Below are positions 9,016 through 17,853 of a stretch of DNA of 64,000 nt, piece by piece. Under the pieces are notes generated by a model. It ran no database searches. It saw nothing but the letters and a program-made list of their open reading frames with translations, and was not told where the DNA came from. The first letter of the stretch is position 1. Each line of letters begins with the position of its first letter. The stretch spans positions 2,170,001 through 2,234,000 of the forward strand of contig NC_010524.1 in the NCBI RefSeq assembly GCF_000019785.1. Direction: 5' to 3'. The position numbers were made by a program, and so were the translations under genes. The DNA comes from Leptothrix cholodnii SP-6 (GTDB lineage: Bacteria; Pseudomonadota; Gammaproteobacteria; Burkholderiales; Burkholderiaceae_C).

Positions 9016-9519
9016 TCAGTCGGGCTGGCTCATGACGACGATGCCGTCGGCGTCGGCGGCCAGCCAGTCGCCCGGGCGCACCCAGACGCCCTGGATCTGC
9101 ACGGCGACGTCGGTCTGGCCGACGCCTCGCCGGTCGGTCGGCAGCGGCATCGCAGCCAGCGCGCGGATGCCGACCTCGCTGACCGCCAGCTCGGCGACAT
9201 CGCGCACGCAGCCGTCGATCACCAGGCCGGCCCAGCCGTTGCGCGCCGCGGCGGCGCCCAGGTTGCCACCGAGCAGGGCGCGGCGCAGCGAGCCGCCGCC
9301 GTCGACCACCAGCACGCGGCCCAGGCCCGGCGACTCGACGGCGGCCTTGAAGTGGCTGTTGTCCTCGTGGCACTTGACCGTCACCACCCGGCCGCTGAAG
9401 GCGCTGCGCGCGCCGAAGTCTCGGAACACCGGCGGCAGCACGCGGAAGTCACCGTCGCTGTCGTTCTTGTGGGCATCGCAGAGGTCGCAGGTGGCTGGGG
9501 ACGAGATGGCGGAGTTCAT
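9016..9519 (-). CDS. RraA-like protein (HMG/oxaloacetate aldolase family)
   Basis: 167 residues, matching the RraA/4-hydroxy-4-methyl-2-oxoglutarate aldolase fold. Motifs include CDLCDAH near the start, VLVVDGGGSLRRALLGGNL with the conserved G-D/G-R-ALLG pattern, GWAGLVIDGCVRD, and the C-terminal PGDWLAADADGIVVM. In enterobacteria RraA inhibits RNase E. Most relatives are divalent-metal aldolases that cleave 4-carboxy-4-hydroxy-2-oxoadipate-type substrates. The GCVRD motif (Arg and Asp) is present in active aldolases, so either activity is possible. The next gene on the strand, dsbD, reads in from 31 bases away on the far side. Confidence 0.85.
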   Translation of the reverse strand: MNSAISSPATCDLCDAHKNDSDGDFRVLPPVFRDFGARSAFSGRVVTVKCHEDNSHFKAAVESPGLGRVLVVDGGGSLRRALLGGNLGAAAARNGWAGLVIDGCVRDVAELAVSEVGIRALAAMPLPTDRRGVGQTDVAVQIQGVWVRPGDWLAADADGIVVMSQPD

Positions 9520-9550
9520 CGGCGGAAGGGTGAGTGTTCGAGGAAGAGGG

Positions 9551-11500
9551 TCACAGGCCGGCGGTCTGCAGGCTGCGCAGGAACTGCTCGGCGTTCTGGT
9601 AGCCGATCACGCGCGCTCCGGCCTGCTCGCGCCCTTGCGGGTCGAAGAAGATGATGCCGGGCGGGCCGAACAGCTGGAAGCGCTTGAGCAGGGCGCGGTC
9701 GTCGGCGTCGTTGGCGGTCACGTCAGCCTGCACCAGCACCGCGCCGGCCAGCTTGGCCTGGACCTGCGGGTCACGGAAGGTGAACTGCTCGAACTCCTTG
9801 CACGAGACGCACCAGTCGGCATAGAAGTCGAGCATCACCGGCTTGCCGGCGGTGAGCAGCAGGGCGTCGAGTTCGGCCACCGACTTGACGCGCTGGAAAT
9901 GCACCTCGCCCGCCTGGGTCGGCGAAGACCGACCGCTGCCGTCGGCCAGCACGGCGCCCCGCGCGTCGGTGCTGACCGAGCTGACGAGGTGCGAGAGCGG
10001 CTGCAGCAGCGAACGCCCGCCCGAGAGCATGCCCAGCCATTGCGCCGCGCCGCCGATGGCCAGCACCAGCGCCAGCCCCTTGCCCAGGTGGGCCGACCGG
10101 CGGGCCGTCGGCGCCAGCGGCTCGAGCAGCCCGAGGTAGGACGCGCTCACCAGCATCAGGCTGCCCCAGGCGGCCATCATGAGCCAGACCGGCAGCACCG
10201 GCGTGACCATCCACAGCGCCACCGCGATCAGCAGCACGCCGAAGAAGCGCTTGACCGACTCCATCCACGCCCCCGAGTGCGGCAGCAGCGACCCGGCCGA
10301 CACGCCCACCAGCAGCAGCGGCAGGCTCATGCCGCAGGCCATCGCGAACAGCGCCACGGCGCCCAGCAGCACGTCGCGGGTCTGGCTGATGTAGACCAGC
10401 GCGCCGGCCAGCGGCGCGGCCACGCACGGCCCGACGATCAGGGCGGAGATCCCGCCCATCGCGAACACGCCCAGGTGCTGGCCGCCCTGGAAGCCGCTCG
10501 AGACCTGGGCCAGCCGGCTTTGCAGCGCGTGCGGCAGCGCCAGCTCGTAGTAGCCGAACATCGACAGCGACAGCCCCACCAGCAGCAGCGCGAAGGCGCC
10601 CAGCACCCAGGGGTTCTGCAGCGCGGCGGCCAGTCCCTCGCCGGCCAAGCCGGCGGCCACGCCGAACAGCGTGTAGACCAGCGCCATGCCGAGCGAGTAG
10701 CTGACCGACAGCCCGAGCCCGCGCCAGCGCGACACCGGCCCGCCCTGGCCGACGATGATCGACGACAGGATCGGCACCATCGGCAGCACGCAGGGCGTGA
10801 ACGACAGCAGCACGCCGGCGAGCAGGAACACGCCCGCGATCGTCCAGAGGCTGCCCGATTGCAGCGCCGCGGTGGCGCTGTCGGGCGACGCTGCGGCCGG
10901 GCGGGTGGCAACACGCTGGGCGGTGATCGTCAGCAGTTCGGAGGGGGCCGGCTGCCAGGCCAGGCCGGCCTCTTCGGCCATCAACTCGACCTGGCGGACG
11001 GCGCCACCATCGATCTGCACCTTCAGCACCTGCTGGCGCGGCGGGTAGCACAGGCCCGCATCGGCGCAGCCCTGGCTGGTGACGGCCAGCTTGAACTGCG
11101 CCGGACCGGCCAGCACCGGAACCGACACGAGCAAGGTGTCGCGGTAGCTCTCGACGTCCTTCTGGAAGGTTTCGTCGAACTTGATCTTGCCCGGCGGATA
11201 GAGCACCTCGCCCAGCTTCACGCCGGTCGGCGCCGCTTCGACCGCGAAGCGCTCGCGGTAGAGGTAGTAACCGGGCGCGACTTCGTAGCGCAGCTCGATG
11301 CTGGCGCCGTCGGGGCTGCGGGCGCTGAGCTTGAAGGCCTGGTCGGGCTCGAGAAACTCGTCAGCCGCCGCAGCGGCCGCCGGCCAACCGCCGAGCAGCA
11401 CCGACAGCATCAGCAACAGCGGCACGAGGAGGTCCTGGCGCACACGTGCGAGCCGCGAGAGGCACCGCGTCCGCAGCGCCGGATAAGTGGAAACGATCAT
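9551..11500 (-). CDS. dsbD: thiol:disulfide interchange protein DsbD
   Basis: 649 residues from the ATG at 11500. DsbD is an inner-membrane protein that carries electrons from cytoplasmic thioredoxin to periplasmic DsbC/DsbG and cytochrome c maturation. A signal segment (LLVPLLLMLSVLLGGW) is followed by the periplasmic alpha domain with its Cys pair C145/C151 (QGCADAGLCYPP). The eight-helix beta domain carries the redox cysteines in SFTPCVLPMVP and VGPCVAAPLAG. A C-terminal thioredoxin-like gamma domain has C564 and C567 (DWCVSC). All six expected cysteines are present. A TlpA-like thioredoxin gene ends 18 bases upstream on the same strand, so the two probably form one operon. Confidence 0.95.
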   Translation of the reverse strand: MIVSTYPALRTRCLSRLARVRQDLLVPLLLMLSVLLGGWPAAAAAADEFLEPDQAFKLSARSPDGASIELRYEVAPGYYLYRERFAVEAAPTGVKLGEVLYPPGKIKFDETFQKDVESYRDTLLVSVPVLAGPAQFKLAVTSQGCADAGLCYPPRQQVLKVQIDGGAVRQVELMAEEAGLAWQPAPSELLTITAQRVATRPAAASPDSATAALQSGSLWTIAGVFLLAGVLLSFTPCVLPMVPILSSIIVGQGGPVSRWRGLGLSVSYSLGMALVYTLFGVAAGLAGEGLAAALQNPWVLGAFALLLVGLSLSMFGYYELALPHALQSRLAQVSSGFQGGQHLGVFAMGGISALIVGPCVAAPLAGALVYISQTRDVLLGAVALFAMACGMSLPLLLVGVSAGSLLPHSGAWMESVKRFFGVLLIAVALWMVTPVLPVWLMMAAWGSLMLVSASYLGLLEPLAPTARRSAHLGKGLALVLAIGGAAQWLGMLSGGRSLLQPLSHLVSSVSTDARGAVLADGSGRSSPTQAGEVHFQRVKSVAELDALLLTAGKPVMLDFYADWCVSCKEFEQFTFRDPQVQAKLAGAVLVQADVTANDADDRALLKRFQLFGPPGIIFFDPQGREQAGARVIGYQNAEQFLRSLQTAGL

Positions 11501-11517
11501 GCTGCGATTGTCGCTTT

Positions 11518-12060
11518 TCAGCGCCCGGCCTGTTTCAGGGCGGCGACGATCGCGGCTTCGAGTCCCTGCTGGTCGTTTTCGCGGAAACCGCTGTGGCGGT
11601 GCAGCACCTGGCCATCGGCGCCGATCAGCACCGCCGTCGGCATGCCCTTGATGGCGTAGCGCTTGGGCGTGTCGCCGGCGGGGTCGAAGGCGATCAGGAA
11701 ATTCGCCGGCAATTGGGCCAGGAACTTGTCGGCGTCTTCGCGCTTGGCGTCGACGCTGACGCCGACGACCTGCAGGCCGCGTGCGCCGTACCTGGCCTGC
11801 ATCTGGTTCATCCACGGAAAGCTGACCCGGCAAGGCCCGCACCAGGATGCCCAGAAGTCGAGGTAGACCACCTGGCCGCGCAAGGCGGCGAGGTCGACCG
11901 TGCCCTGCACGCCGGCCAGTTTCACTGCCGGTGCGGGCTGGCCCACGTCGACCGCGTGTGCCGCCACGGCCGTCGCGAGGCCGGCCGCGCACAAGGCCGC
12001 ACGGCCCAGCCGCAAGGTCGATTCAAGGCAAGAGACAAACATCGAGCGTCCTTCGTTCAT
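11518..12060 (-). CDS. TlpA/ResA-family periplasmic thioredoxin
   Basis: 180 residues with an N-terminal signal sequence (hydrophobic 20-36, ending near AAHAVD), then an AhpC/TSA-type thioredoxin domain. The active site is W73-C74-G-P-C77. The segment GMPTAVLIGADG carries the cis-Pro of the fold. Such proteins reduce periplasmic disulfides, often in cytochrome c maturation, and receive electrons from DsbD or CcdA. The dsbD gene lies directly downstream with a 17-base gap, so DsbD is the natural electron donor. The exact substrate cannot be told from sequence. Confidence 0.9.
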   Translation of the reverse strand: MNEGRSMFVSCLESTLRLGRAALCAAGLATAVAAHAVDVGQPAPAVKLAGVQGTVDLAALRGQVVYLDFWASWCGPCRVSFPWMNQMQARYGARGLQVVGVSVDAKREDADKFLAQLPANFLIAFDPAGDTPKRYAIKGMPTAVLIGADGQVLHRHSGFRENDQQGLEAAIVAALKQAGR

Positions 12061-12076
12061 TGGGAGTGTGTGGCGG

Positions 12077-13342
12077 TCAAGCCGTCCGGGTGGGTGCCGC
12101 GACCCGTGCCGTCAACGATCGGCCGACCAGCGCCGCCGACATGACCGCAGCGAGCAAGGCGAGCGCCGATCCTTCGAAGATCGCCGCCGCCTGGCCGGCA
12201 TCGAGCAGATGGCCGAAGACCGGCGCCGACAACGCAAAGCCGAGGTCGAGTCCCGAATAGACCAGGCCGTAGACGCGCCCTGACGCACCGGGCGGTGCGG
12301 CTCGGCGGATCAGCATGTCCCGCGAGGGGCCGGCCAGACCGGTGCCCAGGCCGGCCAGCGACACCAGCGCCAGCGCCGTCAGGCCGGAAACCCAGGGCGT
12401 GACAGCCAGCAGCAGCAGCAACCCGGAAAATACCAGCGTCACGGCGATCAAAGGTTCGAGTTTGCTGAAACGGGTCAACAAGAAGCCGCCGGCGACCATG
12501 CCGATCGCGCCGCAGACCATGTAGCCGCTGACGACCAGCCCCGACCAGGTGAGCGGCAGGTCGTGCAGTTGATGCAGCGCCGGGCTGGCAAAGCTCTGGA
12601 TCGCGCTGAGTGCGCAGGTGGTGAAGAACAGGAAAGAGAAGCACAGCCAGATCGACGGCAGCCGCAGGAAGGCCAGCACGTGCTCCGGTTTGCCGGCGCC
12701 CGGACTGCCGTGGCCGGTGCCCGTGGCCGCCGGGGCACCGGGCGCCCGGTCGTTCAGGCTGTCACGCGACAGCAGGACGATGGCCAGAACCACCACCGCA
12801 AGCGCGGCGACGCCGAGGTAGGCGATGCGGATCGATCCGGTCAAGCTGACCAGACCGGCGGTGAACAGCGGTGACACCGCCCAGCCCAGATTGCCGCTGA
12901 TGCCGTGCACCGAATAGGCATGGCCCAGGCGCGCCGGGCTGACCCGGCGGTTGAGTATCGTGAAGTCGGCCGGGTGAAACGGCGCATTGCCGAGCCCGGC
13001 CAGCGCCGACGCCGCCATCAGTCCCGCATAACCCCGGGCGCCCGCCGCACTGAGCGCGGCCAGCACGAAACAGCACAGCGCCGCGATCAGCACCGGGCGC
13101 GCGCCGATGCGGTCGACCACAAACCCCGACAGTGCCTGGCCGACGCCCGAGATGACGAAAAAGACCGTCACCAGCAAACCCAGCTGCGAATAACTCAGCC
13201 CGAACTCGCTGATGAAAAACGGGAAAAGCGGTGGCAGCAGCAGATGAAAGAAGTGCGAGGTGCCGTGCACCAGCCCGACCAGGCCGATGGTGCGGGCGTC
13301 TTGCCGGAGCGAGGCCGGTTGCGGTTCTGACTGAGTGTGCAT
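12077..13342 (-). CDS. MFS transporter, fosmidomycin-resistance (Fsr)-like
   Basis: 421 residues with 12 predicted membrane helices and a central loop rich in Gly/Ala/Pro (about 208-225). The start LVHGTSHFFHLLLPPLFPFF and the GFVVDRIGARPVL loop-2/3 motif resemble the Fsr subfamily of drug exporters. The substrate is unknown. It ends 16 bases before the start of the TlpA-like gene, so it may lead that operon. Upstream lies a 212-base gap shared with the divergent paralogue gene A. Confidence 0.8.
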   Translation of the reverse strand: MHTQSEPQPASLRQDARTIGLVGLVHGTSHFFHLLLPPLFPFFISEFGLSYSQLGLLVTVFFVISGVGQALSGFVVDRIGARPVLIAALCCFVLAALSAAGARGYAGLMAASALAGLGNAPFHPADFTILNRRVSPARLGHAYSVHGISGNLGWAVSPLFTAGLVSLTGSIRIAYLGVAALAVVVLAIVLLSRDSLNDRAPGAPAATGTGHGSPGAGKPEHVLAFLRLPSIWLCFSFLFFTTCALSAIQSFASPALHQLHDLPLTWSGLVVSGYMVCGAIGMVAGGFLLTRFSKLEPLIAVTLVFSGLLLLLAVTPWVSGLTALALVSLAGLGTGLAGPSRDMLIRRAAPPGASGRVYGLVYSGLDLGFALSAPVFGHLLDAGQAAAIFEGSALALLAAVMSAALVGRSLTARVAAPTRTA

Positions 13343-13433
13343 CGGGGAATGATAGAACCCGTGCGCACGGCCTGTGAGGGCGTGGCCTGCCGGGTCGTTC
13401 GGCGCCGATCTGCGGGAAGTCCCGCGTGATCAT

Positions 13434-13450
13434 GTTTCCACCTGTTTCCA
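13434..13450. promoter_or_regulatory. direct repeat GTTTCCA x2 in divergent intergenic region
   Basis: Two copies of GTTTCCA are separated by CCT (10-base period, one helical turn) in the gap between the MFS gene and paralogue gene A. A 5-bp inverted repeat, GCTAC/GTAGC, lies at 13463-13479. Both may be regulator sites for the divergent genes; no known consensus is matched. Confidence 0.3.
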
Positions 13451-13554
13451 GGCGTGACACCGGCTACGACTAAAGTAGCGCATGAAGGCAACCGGGTCAG
13501 TTTGTCGACGCGGTCACCGCCGAGAAAATCCAGTTCGAACATCACGATGAGGTA

Positions 13555-14949
13555 ATGATGCTGAAAAGCCTGTTTGGGGATTTGGCACCGCTGCGCGAGC
13601 CCGCTGACCGGCGCGAGGCCGAGCGCGATTTCGCGGCCACGGCCATCCTTGAATCGGTGACCGGCGAGGTCAACGATCACGGCCAGATCGTCGATCGCCA
13701 TGTGCGCGACCTGTTCGTCACCGGCTCGCCCGCGCAGGCGATGCGGGCGCACTTCGCGAGCACGCGTGAAGAACACGGCGCCGACCAGCGTGTCATCACG
13801 CTGTTCGACCCGGCGCAGATGTGGGCGGTGTCGGTCATCAAGGCGCTGGCCGACGCCAGCGGTCAGCCGGTCGAGCGCCTGCACCTGCGCGACCAGACCA
13901 CGCTCGCGACGCTGGCGATGATCGAGCGCACGACGCTGCCGCGCCGGCTCGACGACACGCTCAAGGTCTATCACGCCGACGTGCGCACGCAAGGCGCCGA
14001 TGTCGCCTCGATCCCGATCGCGCTGATGGAGCGCTCGGACCTGACCGCCGTCATCGTCGGCCCGCTGCCGCCGTCGGCGATCGACGAGATGCTGACCAAC
14101 CTGCGCGCCGCGATGGCCAGCGACACCTGGCGCTGCCCGCGCCTGCTGTTCATGCTGCCGGTGGGCGCGGTCTGGATCGCCAACAAGATCGAGGGCATGA
14201 AGTGGCCCGCGGGCATGAAGGTCAGCACGCTCGCCGAGCCGCTCACCAGTGCCAGCGCGGTCTGGAACAAGTTGCTGGCCTACTGGAACAACCTGCAGGC
14301 CGACGGCACGCCGGCCGCGGCGAACGCGACCAGCAATCCGTTCGGCGCGATGACGTCGCCGCGCGCCGATGCCGGCCCGAGCACCTTCGGCGTGGCCGCG
14401 GCGTTCGCGCCGACCCATCCGCCCGGCCTCAGCCCGGCCCCGCACAGCGACAGCGTGCACACCAACAACACCACCACGGTGCTGGTGGCCAACGCGGGCT
14501 ACCCGTCGGCAACCTCGGCCTATCCGGGCCAGAGCCCGGGCGATTCGACCTTCGGGCAGGACGGCGCTCGGCGCCCGCCCGACCACCAGCGCGCCAGCGT
14601 GGTGCTGCACGAGCTGATGCTGCTCGATGGCCTGATCTATGCCGTTCTGGTCGACGTCAACACCGGCCAGGTGGTGGCCAGCGAAGGACGTGGCCCCGAC
14701 ATCGACCGCGCCGCCCTGGCCGCCAGCGAAGTGCTGCGCGTGCATCGCCGCACGCTGCGCCAGCTCGGCCATGCGCGTCCGAACGATCCGGTCGACGAGG
14801 TCCTGGTGACGGCCGGCAGCCGCTATCACATCCTGCGCACGCTGCAGGCCCATCCCGACTACTTCATCCTGGCCGTGCTCGACAAGCTGCGCAGCAACCT
14901 GGCCATGACACGCTTTCGCATCATGGAGGCCCAGCAGGTGCTCAACTGA
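13555..14949 (+). CDS. paralogue A: unknown alpha/beta domain plus roadblock-like domain
   Basis: 464 residues, no known family recognised. Residues 1 to about 245 form a predicted alpha/beta domain with motifs VDRHVRDLFV, GQPVERLHLRDQTTLATL, SDLTAVIVGPLPPSAIDEML and WRCPRLLFMLP. Residues about 246-345 are a Pro/Ala/Ser/Thr-rich linker with NTTTV. Residues 346 to the end look like a roadblock/LC7 fold: two helices, DGLIYAVLVDVNTGQVVASEG, a helix, then HILRTLQAHPDYFILAVLD. Paralogues are gene B directly downstream (41-base gap) and gene C at 19668-20909. There is no signal peptide and no membrane segment, so it is cytoplasmic. A GAGGT ribosome site precedes a double ATG. Roadblock proteins often regulate small GTPases (MglB type), but no GTPase gene is in the window. 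Confidence 0.6.
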   Translation: MMLKSLFGDLAPLREPADRREAERDFAATAILESVTGEVNDHGQIVDRHVRDLFVTGSPAQAMRAHFASTREEHGADQRVITLFDPAQMWAVSVIKALADASGQPVERLHLRDQTTLATLAMIERTTLPRRLDDTLKVYHADVRTQGADVASIPIALMERSDLTAVIVGPLPPSAIDEMLTNLRAAMASDTWRCPRLLFMLPVGAVWIANKIEGMKWPAGMKVSTLAEPLTSASAVWNKLLAYWNNLQADGTPAAANATSNPFGAMTSPRADAGPSTFGVAAAFAPTHPPGLSPAPHSDSVHTNNTTTVLVANAGYPSATSAYPGQSPGDSTFGQDGARRPPDHQRASVVLHELMLLDGLIYAVLVDVNTGQVVASEGRGPDIDRAALAASEVLRVHRRTLRQLGHARPNDPVDEVLVTAGSRYHILRTLQAHPDYFILAVLDKLRSNLAMTRFRIMEAQQVLN

Positions 14950-14990
14950 GCCACTGCCGCACCCCCACCCGCGCCGGCACAGCCCGATCC

Positions 14991-16259
14991 ATGTCTTCAG
15001 CAACTCCGTCTTCCGGGGCCGTCGACCTGCCCAAGCCAAATCGCGGCGACGACGACCCCTGGCAAAGCAGCGTCAGCGTGCCGTCCGAGGTGATGCACAA
15101 CGTGCAGCGCCACACCCGGGAACTGCGCACCACCGACGAATCGCCCACCGCGCCGCAGGTGGCCTTGCTGTTCCGGCGCGGCAGCGCGCCGCCCGAACAG
15201 ATCGTGGTGCTCTGGGATCCGGGCCGCAACTGGACCGGGTTTTCGATGCATGCGCTGGCAGCACTCGGTTCGGGTGAGCTGACCGAGGTGCGCCTGCGCC
15301 GCGAAGGCATGGCCGAGCCGCTGCTGATCATCGAACACACCTTGTTCCGGCCCGAGCCCGGCAGCGTCGGCGTGATGCTGCTGCGCGCCGCGCCCGACGA
15401 GCCGGTCGCGATGCGCCTGGCGCTGTCCCTGCTGGCGCAGGCGAGCCGCGCGATCATCCTGGCCGGCAGCGCGCTCGACTCCGAACTGGCTCGCCACGTG
15501 CGCGCCCAGTTGCCCGACAACGAATGGGACGGTCCGCCGCTGCTGCTCGTGTCGCCCACCGACAAACCCAGCCGGGCACAGCGTCTGCGCCGCCTGAGCT
15601 GGCCGGCGGGTTTGCGCATCCATGTGCTCGAGCTGTTCAGGAGCAATGCCGCGGGCTGGTCCGGCCAGCTGATCGAACAGGTCACGGCCCTGGGCACCGG
15701 CACGCCGTCCGCAGATCCGCAGGAGATCCCATTGAATCGCAGCAAGACCCCGCGTTCACCGATGGCCGCACAACGTCCGGCCGGACCGACTTCGAGCCCC
15801 GCCCCCCGCAGCGCAGGCAGCCGGCACCACGGCAGTCATGGCCAGGCCCTGTTGCCCGGCGGCATGGCGGTGGCGACCACGGAAAGACCCGCGACCCGAA
15901 CCGGCACGCCCGCCGACGCCGTCAGCGCGATGGCCTTGTCACTGGCGAGCGCAGCACCCGGTGTCTGCGGCTGCGCCCTGGTCGACGGCCGTGACGGCAC
16001 CGTGCTGGCCCGACAAGGCCAGGCGGATCTGCTGCAAGACAGCGCGGCCGCAGCCTGCCGCCTCTGGAGCGCCTACCGCGACACGATGTCGGACCCCGCG
16101 CTCGAAGAACTGAGCTGGAACGCCGGCGGACACCTGAATCTGGTGCTGCCGCTGAAGTCGCAGCCGGAACTGCTGCTGATCGCCGTGGTCGACCGCGAGT
16201 TCGGGGACCCGGCCCAGTCGCGCTGGCATCTGGCGATCGCCCGCAACCACCTCGACTGA
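14991..16259 (+). CDS. paralogue B: divergent copy of the A/C family
   Basis: 422 residues. The same layout as A can be followed: an N-terminal alpha/beta domain (about 30-240) with ALAALGSGELTEVRLRREG matching the A segment around its QPVERLHLRDQ, and EWDGPPLLLVSP plus LSWPAGLRIHVLE matching WRCPRLLFMLP and MKWPAGMKV. Next comes a Ser/Pro/Arg/His linker (about 245-308), then a C-terminal domain (about 310-422) with GVCGCALVDGRDGTVLARQG and LNLVLPLKSQPELLLIAVVD, again roadblock-like. It is the most diverged of the three. It follows A with 41 bases between, so the two are probably co-transcribed. Its function is unknown. Confidence 0.55.
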   Translation: MSSATPSSGAVDLPKPNRGDDDPWQSSVSVPSEVMHNVQRHTRELRTTDESPTAPQVALLFRRGSAPPEQIVVLWDPGRNWTGFSMHALAALGSGELTEVRLRREGMAEPLLIIEHTLFRPEPGSVGVMLLRAAPDEPVAMRLALSLLAQASRAIILAGSALDSELARHVRAQLPDNEWDGPPLLLVSPTDKPSRAQRLRRLSWPAGLRIHVLELFRSNAAGWSGQLIEQVTALGTGTPSADPQEIPLNRSKTPRSPMAAQRPAGPTSSPAPRSAGSRHHGSHGQALLPGGMAVATTERPATRTGTPADAVSAMALSLASAAPGVCGCALVDGRDGTVLARQGQADLLQDSAAAACRLWSAYRDTMSDPALEELSWNAGGHLNLVLPLKSQPELLLIAVVDREFGDPAQSRWHLAIARNHLD

Positions 16260-16356
16260 ACACCGGCGCCCGGCGCGCGGGGCGTCACCCTGACGCCGGC
16301 CGACACAGGCGGCTGGGCTAGCATGCGCGATCCGTTTCCGTTCGCATCTACCGACC

Positions 16357-17475
16357 ATGACGACCGCGCTTTTCGACTACACCGAGCAGGACGCCAGCGG
16401 CGCGACCTGCATCGCCCACGCCTGGGCCAAGGTTCCGGTTCCGCTCAGCCCGACGCAGCGCGATGCGCTCAAGCAGCGTGCCCGTGACCTGCTGGCGCAG
16501 CACCGCGCCGTGCTGGTGGCGCACTACTACGTCGACGGCGACCTGCAGGATCTGGCGATGGAGACCGGTGGCTGCGTCTCCGATTCGCTCGAGATGGCGC
16601 GCTTCGGCCGTGACCATGCCGCGCAGACGCTGATCGTCGCGGGCGTGCGTTTCATGGGCGAGAGCGCCAAGATCCTGTCGCCGCACAAGCGCGTGCTGAT
16701 GCCCGATCTCGACGCCACCTGCTCGCTCGATCTCGGCTGCCCGGCCGACTCGTTCGCGGCCTTCTGCGACGCCCATCCGGACCGCACGGTGGTGGTCTAC
16801 GCCAACACCAGCGCGGCCGTGAAGGCGCGCGCCGACTGGATGGTGACGAGCTCGTGTGCGCTGCCGATCGTGCGTCACCTGCATGAGCAAGGCCAGAAGA
16901 TCCTCTGGGCGCCCGACCGCCACCTCGGCAGCTACGTGCAGCGCCAGAGCGGCGCCGACATGCTGATGTGGAACGGCGCCTGCATCGTGCACGACGAGTT
17001 CCGGGGCATCGAGCTGGAGTTGCTGCGCCGCGAGCACCCGAACGCCAAGGTGCTGGTGCACCCGGAATCGCCGCGCAACGTGGTCGAGCAGGCCGACGTG
17101 GTGGGCTCGACCGCCCAACTGCTGCGCGCCGTGACCGAACTCGACGCGCAGGAGTTCATCGTGGCGACCGACAACGGCATGTTCCACCGCATGCGCCAGG
17201 CGGCGCCGCACAAGAAGCTGTTCGAGGCACCGACCGCCGGCAACAGCGCCACCTGCAAGAGCTGCGCGCATTGCCCCTGGATGGCGATGAACGCGCTGCA
17301 GGGCGTGATCGACTGCCTCGAGCAGGGCCAGGGCCAGGGCGAGGTGTTCGTCGACGAACCGGTGCGCGTCAAGGCCGAGGGCTGCATCAACCGCATGCTC
17401 GACTTCGTGGCCGCCAATCCGAACGCGACACGCCAGCCCGCGCAGGGGCTGGTGCCCGGCATCGGCGCGGCCTGA
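16357..17475 (+). CDS. nadA: quinolinate synthase A
   Basis: 372 residues. NadA condenses iminoaspartate (from NadB) with dihydroxyacetone phosphate to quinolinate in de novo NAD synthesis and needs a [4Fe-4S] cluster. By analogy with the E. coli enzyme the likely cluster ligands are C128 ([10 protein letters not shown]), C209 ([11 protein letters not shown]) and C306 in [10 protein letters not shown]. Other conserved parts are [31 protein letters not shown] and [13 protein letters not shown]. It is of normal length. The convergent nadB follows after a ComFB-like gene; nadC is not in the window. Confidence 0.97.
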   Translation: MTTALFDYTEQDASGATCIAHAWAKVPVPLSPTQRDALKQRARDLLAQHRAVLVAHYYVDGDLQDLAMETGGCVSDSLEMARFGRDHAAQTLIVAGVRFMGESAKILSPHKRVLMPDLDATCSLDLGCPADSFAAFCDAHPDRTVVVYANTSAAVKARADWMVTSSCALPIVRHLHEQGQKILWAPDRHLGSYVQRQSGADMLMWNGACIVHDEFRGIELELLRREHPNAKVLVHPESPRNVVEQADVVGSTAQLLRAVTELDAQEFIVATDNGMFHRMRQAAPHKKLFEAPTAGNSATCKSCAHCPWMAMNALQGVIDCLEQGQGQGEVFVDEPVRVKAEGCINRMLDFVAANPNATRQPAQGLVPGIGAA

Positions 17476-17561
17476 TCGGGGCCCGGCGGCGTGATCGATC
17501 AAGTCCGGCGCCAGGGCGCCGATATCTGCGTCAGCACCACCGACCGCGGGCACGAACGACC

Positions 17562-17846
17562 ATGAACGCAGATTTCAGCTCCGTCCACAACCATTACGAA
17601 CGCCCGGTGTTCGACGCGGTTGCGCGCCTGGCCGCCACCTATCCGTATCTGGACGAGGACGCCCTGCCCGACGTCGCATGCGTGGCCCTGAACCGGCTGG
17701 GCGCGCGCTACATCCGGCACACCGTCGACCTGGCGTTCTACCTGACCGAAAAGGAGCGCCTGTCGATGGACCAGACGATCAACGAAGCGGTCAGCTTCGC
17801 CTTCGAGTTCGTGCAGGCCCGCATCGCCATGCGAGCCCGGCGCTGA
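17562..17846 (+). CDS. ComFB-domain protein
   Basis: 94 residues, cytoplasmic. The pattern HNHYERPVFDAV, DVACVALNRLGARYIRH, YLTEKER and a final helical part fits the late-competence ComFB family (PF10719): a helix, then the conserved D-V-(A)-C-x-A-L-N-x-L-x-x-x-Y motif at about 37-50. ComFB-like proteins have been reported to bind cyclic dinucleotides and to affect motility or natural competence; that role here is inference. The ATG at 17562 is the first Met after the gap following nadA. It ends 7 bases before the stop of convergent nadB. Its closeness to the A/B/C paralogues and to GGDEF and HDOD genes suggests a signalling function. Confidence 0.75.
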   Translation: MNADFSSVHNHYERPVFDAVARLAATYPYLDEDALPDVACVALNRLGARYIRHTVDLAFYLTEKERLSMDQTINEAVSFAFEFVQARIAMRARR

Positions 17847-17853
17847 GCCGGTC

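Noticed and set aside
9032..11659. Plus-strand open frame of 875 codons opposite dsbD
   Set aside because: The same mirror effect; no recognisable domain, whereas dsbD on the minus strand has all family motifs.
17475..17562. Missing nadC or a regulatory RNA between nadA and comFB
   Set aside because: The gap is under 90 bases and contains no hairpin or frame that could support either.
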